A stretch of 5,456 nt of DNA from an uncultured Flavobacterium sp. (GTDB lineage: Bacteria > Bacteroidota > Bacteroidia > Flavobacteriales > Flavobacteriaceae): contig NZ_CALFIG010000044.1 in the NCBI RefSeq assembly GCF_937876455.1, positions 1 to 5,456 of the forward strand. Direction: 5' to 3'. Both the position numbers and the translations under genes were made by a program. Below the pieces are notes generated by a model that did not search any database, was not told the DNA's origin, and saw only the letters and a list, made by a program, of their open reading frames with translations. Numbering within the stretch: position 1 is the first letter of the stretch; each line of letters opens with the position of its first letter. Below are positions 3,919-5,456 of this stretch, piece by piece.

Positions 3919-4911
3919 ATGGCTGACAGAATTTATTATGACGAAAAGAAAGGACAACACGCATTTGTTGATGCATTTGGTCCGGCTTGGCATTTAAAAG
4001 GTCAAGTATTTGGAAGACAAATGACTTCTGAAGAATGCATTCGTGAAGCACTCTTGGATTTTCAAGTTGGAAAACTTCCCGCACAGATTACTCTCCCTGA
4101 TGGAACTGTTCGTCAAATTCCAGGAAAATATGGTACGTATCGTACTGATACTGGTCAACCTTTCGGAACAGTTGGTGGACGATATGAAATTGTTCAAAAT
4201 GTTGAAGCGTTTGAGTTCTTTGATGCTATTGTTGGTAAAGGAGAAGCAATCTACGAAACTGCTGGAGCGTTATACAATGGTGAGTCTATTTTTATTACTG
4301 CAAAATTGCCTGACTACATTAAAGTAGGAAAAGATGAGATTGAAAAGTACATTTTTCTCAAATCAACCCACGATGGTTCAGGTTCAATTGTAGCAGCATT
4401 TTCAAGTACAAGAATCGTTTGTGCAAACACTTTGAATGTTGCACTTGGTAACATGACCAATAAAGTTTCAATTCGTCATACCAAAGATGCAAAATTAAAG
4501 TTGCAACAAGCTCATCGCATTATGGGAATTAGCAACCAGCTCTCTAAAGAATTAGAAGAGGCATTTAATGTGATGGCAAAAAAGTCTATTACAGACGATA
4601 AAGTAAAAGACCTAATCAAACAAATTATTGCTCCTAAAATTAAAGAGGAAGCAACTGAAGAAGAAAAAGAACTGTTAAGTACCCGTTCTTTAAACAAAAT
4701 CAACGAAGTGTTTGCTTATACAATGGGTCATCACACTCAACAAACAGAAGCAACAAAAGGAACAGTATTTGGATTTTTGAATGGCATAACCGGCTACTAT
4801 CAAAATGTCAAAAAGTGGAAAAATGCCGATGATAAAATTGACTCAATCATTGATGGCAAAGCACAACAAGATTCTCAAAAAGCACTCGATTTGGCTTTAA
4901 CATTGATTTGA
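3919..4911 (+). CDS. DUF932 / TIGR03299 phage-plasmid-like protein, 330 aa
   Basis: The sequence carries the recognisable blocks of the DUF932 family (TIGR03299, phage/plasmid-like protein). In order these are: an N-terminal Trp-His (residues 24-25), YRTDTGQPFGTVGGRYEIVQN (about 74-94), EAFEFFD, a Tyr-Glu-Thr-Ala-Gly block (112-116), His-Asp-Gly-Ser (151-154) and RIVCANTLN (165-173). A helical C-terminal region follows. The length of about 330 aa is in the usual range, so the protein is probably complete. The family is widespread on phages, plasmids and in lateral-transfer regions, and its biochemical role is not established. The ATG follows A-rich DNA and leader copy F. After the stop only a hairpin without a T run separates it from the HNH gene. 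Confidence 0.92.
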   Translation: MADRIYYDEKKGQHAFVDAFGPAWHLKGQVFGRQMTSEECIREALLDFQVGKLPAQITLPDGTVRQIPGKYGTYRTDTGQPFGTVGGRYEIVQNVEAFEFFDAIVGKGEAIYETAGALYNGESIFITAKLPDYIKVGKDEIEKYIFLKSTHDGSGSIVAAFSSTRIVCANTLNVALGNMTNKVSIRHTKDAKLKLQQAHRIMGISNQLSKELEEAFNVMAKKSITDDKVKDLIKQIIAPKIKEEATEEEKELLSTRSLNKINEVFAYTMGHHTQQTEATKGTVFGFLNGITGYYQNVKKWKNADDKIDSIIDGKAQQDSQKALDLALTLI

Positions 4912-4921
4912 GTATTTTTAC

Positions 4922-4967
4922 AAACTATTTAAGGGTATGAGAAAATACATTCTCCCTTAAATAGTTT
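4922..4967. repeat. Perfect 14-bp inverted repeat upstream of HNH gene
   Basis: Arms AAACTATTTAAGGG (4922-4935) and CCCTTAAATAGTTT (4954-4967) are perfectly complementary around an 18-nt loop, in which AGAA (4939-4942) and TTCT (4950-4953) can add pairs. The right arm ends 4 nt before the ATG at 4972. There is no T run on either side, so it is a poor intrinsic terminator. It may control translation of the HNH gene or mark the edge of an inserted gene. Confidence 0.75.
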
Positions 4968-4971
4968 ACAT

Positions 4972-5437
4972 ATGGAATCAATTGAGCAAACAAGAATTTG
5001 TTGGAAGTGTAAAACACCCAAAGTATTAACTTCTGAATTCTTTTATAAAGATACAAAAGACAAATTAAAGTTTCAAAAATCTTGTAAAGAATGTCAAAAG
5101 AAAAGAAACAAAATTTATTCTTCTGAAAATAGAGAATATTTTAAAAAGAAAGGAAAGGAAAAGTATAAAAAGGAAGACAACCCCGCAAGGTATCAAAAAA
5201 CAAAAGAAAATTTTTTAAAGAGGAGAGGTGAGTGGTATACCTCATTAAGAGGTCGTCTTTACGATTTGTTGGAATCGGCAAGAGAAAGAGCAAAAAAAAG
5301 AAATATTCAAATTGATATTGATTTAGAATATCTTTTAAACCTTTATGAAATTCAAAATAAACAATGTGCTTTAACTGGTATTGAATTTGAATTTAAAAGA
5401 ACAACCGATTCTAAATCTAAATTTACACCTTTCGGTC
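4972..5437 (+). CDS. HNH endonuclease-like protein, 3' truncated
   Basis: The frame is open from the ATG at 4972 to the last genuine base, giving 155 codons. The N-terminus has a four-cysteine zinc-finger pattern: Cys10-x2-Cys13 and Cys38-x2-Cys41. A Lys/Tyr-rich linker follows. Then comes a region typical of phage HNH nucleases: ARERAKKRNIQIDIDLEYLLNLYEIQ (103-128) and Cys132-Ala-Leu-Thr-Gly136. The catalytic His/Asn residues normally lie after this point and are lost to the contig end, so activity is inferred from the family. Reading on past 5437 translates Illumina adapter. It may be a free-standing homing-type nuclease, and the hairpin 5' of its start could be its insertion boundary or a translation control. 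Confidence 0.75.
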
Positions 5438-5456
5438 AGATCGGAAGAGCACACGT
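5438..5456 (+). other. Illumina TruSeq adapter remnant at contig end
   Basis: The final 19 bases, AGATCGGAAGAGCACACGT, are identical to the start of the Illumina TruSeq read-through adapter. They are not biological. They show the window ends at an untrimmed short-read contig end, and they add false codons to the HNH frame. Confidence 0.97.

Noticed and set aside
3842..4703. Open frames on the minus strand and in +2/+3 across the DUF932 gene
   Set aside because: They overlap a gene with strong family signature and show no motif, leader or promoter of their own, so they are shadow frames.

Overview
The window looks like accessory DNA of a phage or plasmid whose host belongs to the Bacteroidota. 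Three observations support the host call. Two promoters fit the Bacteroidota pattern TTG/TTTG - about 20 nt - TAnnTTTG (1337-1368 and 3035-3064). Start codons follow A-rich stretches rather than Shine-Dalgarno sequences. The DNA is AT-rich and most stops are TAA. The phage/plasmid call rests on a run of very small unknown genes all on the + strand, a DUF932 protein of the phage/plasmid type (TIGR03299), and an HNH-endonuclease-like gene at the end. The last 19 bases (5438-5456) are Illumina adapter, so the window ends at an artificial contig end and the last gene is cut.

Layout. Positions 31-1352 hold five small genes (one a DUF1737 protein). Positions 1337-1368 form a promoter that serves a 147-aa gene (1394) and a coupled 58-aa gene (1834). 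Positions 2041-2446 hold a compositionally different segment with long inverted-repeat arms and integron-like GTTAGGT/ACCTAAC boxes around a 75-aa gene. Two more small genes (2485, 2690) follow and end in a strong terminator (2925-2960), with a second terminator-like hairpin just after it. A new promoter (3035-3064) drives a 93-aa gene (3102). It is followed by an AT-hook DNA-binding protein (3462) with its own terminator, the DUF932 gene (3919), a perfect 14-bp hairpin, and the truncated HNH gene (4972).

The most striking pattern is a leader module that occurs six times: two GTAAC pentamers exactly 23 nt apart. In five of the six copies the second pentamer lies exactly 6 nt before the ATG. 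In four copies one pentamer supplies the stop codon of the preceding gene or ORF. The similarity often continues into the coding sequence (ATGGAACAAAA / ATGGCACAAAAA). This looks like a shared control signal that joins otherwise unrelated small genes into one regulon. The shared blocks could also let the small genes be shuffled by recombination. What binds or reads the signal cannot be told from the sequence.
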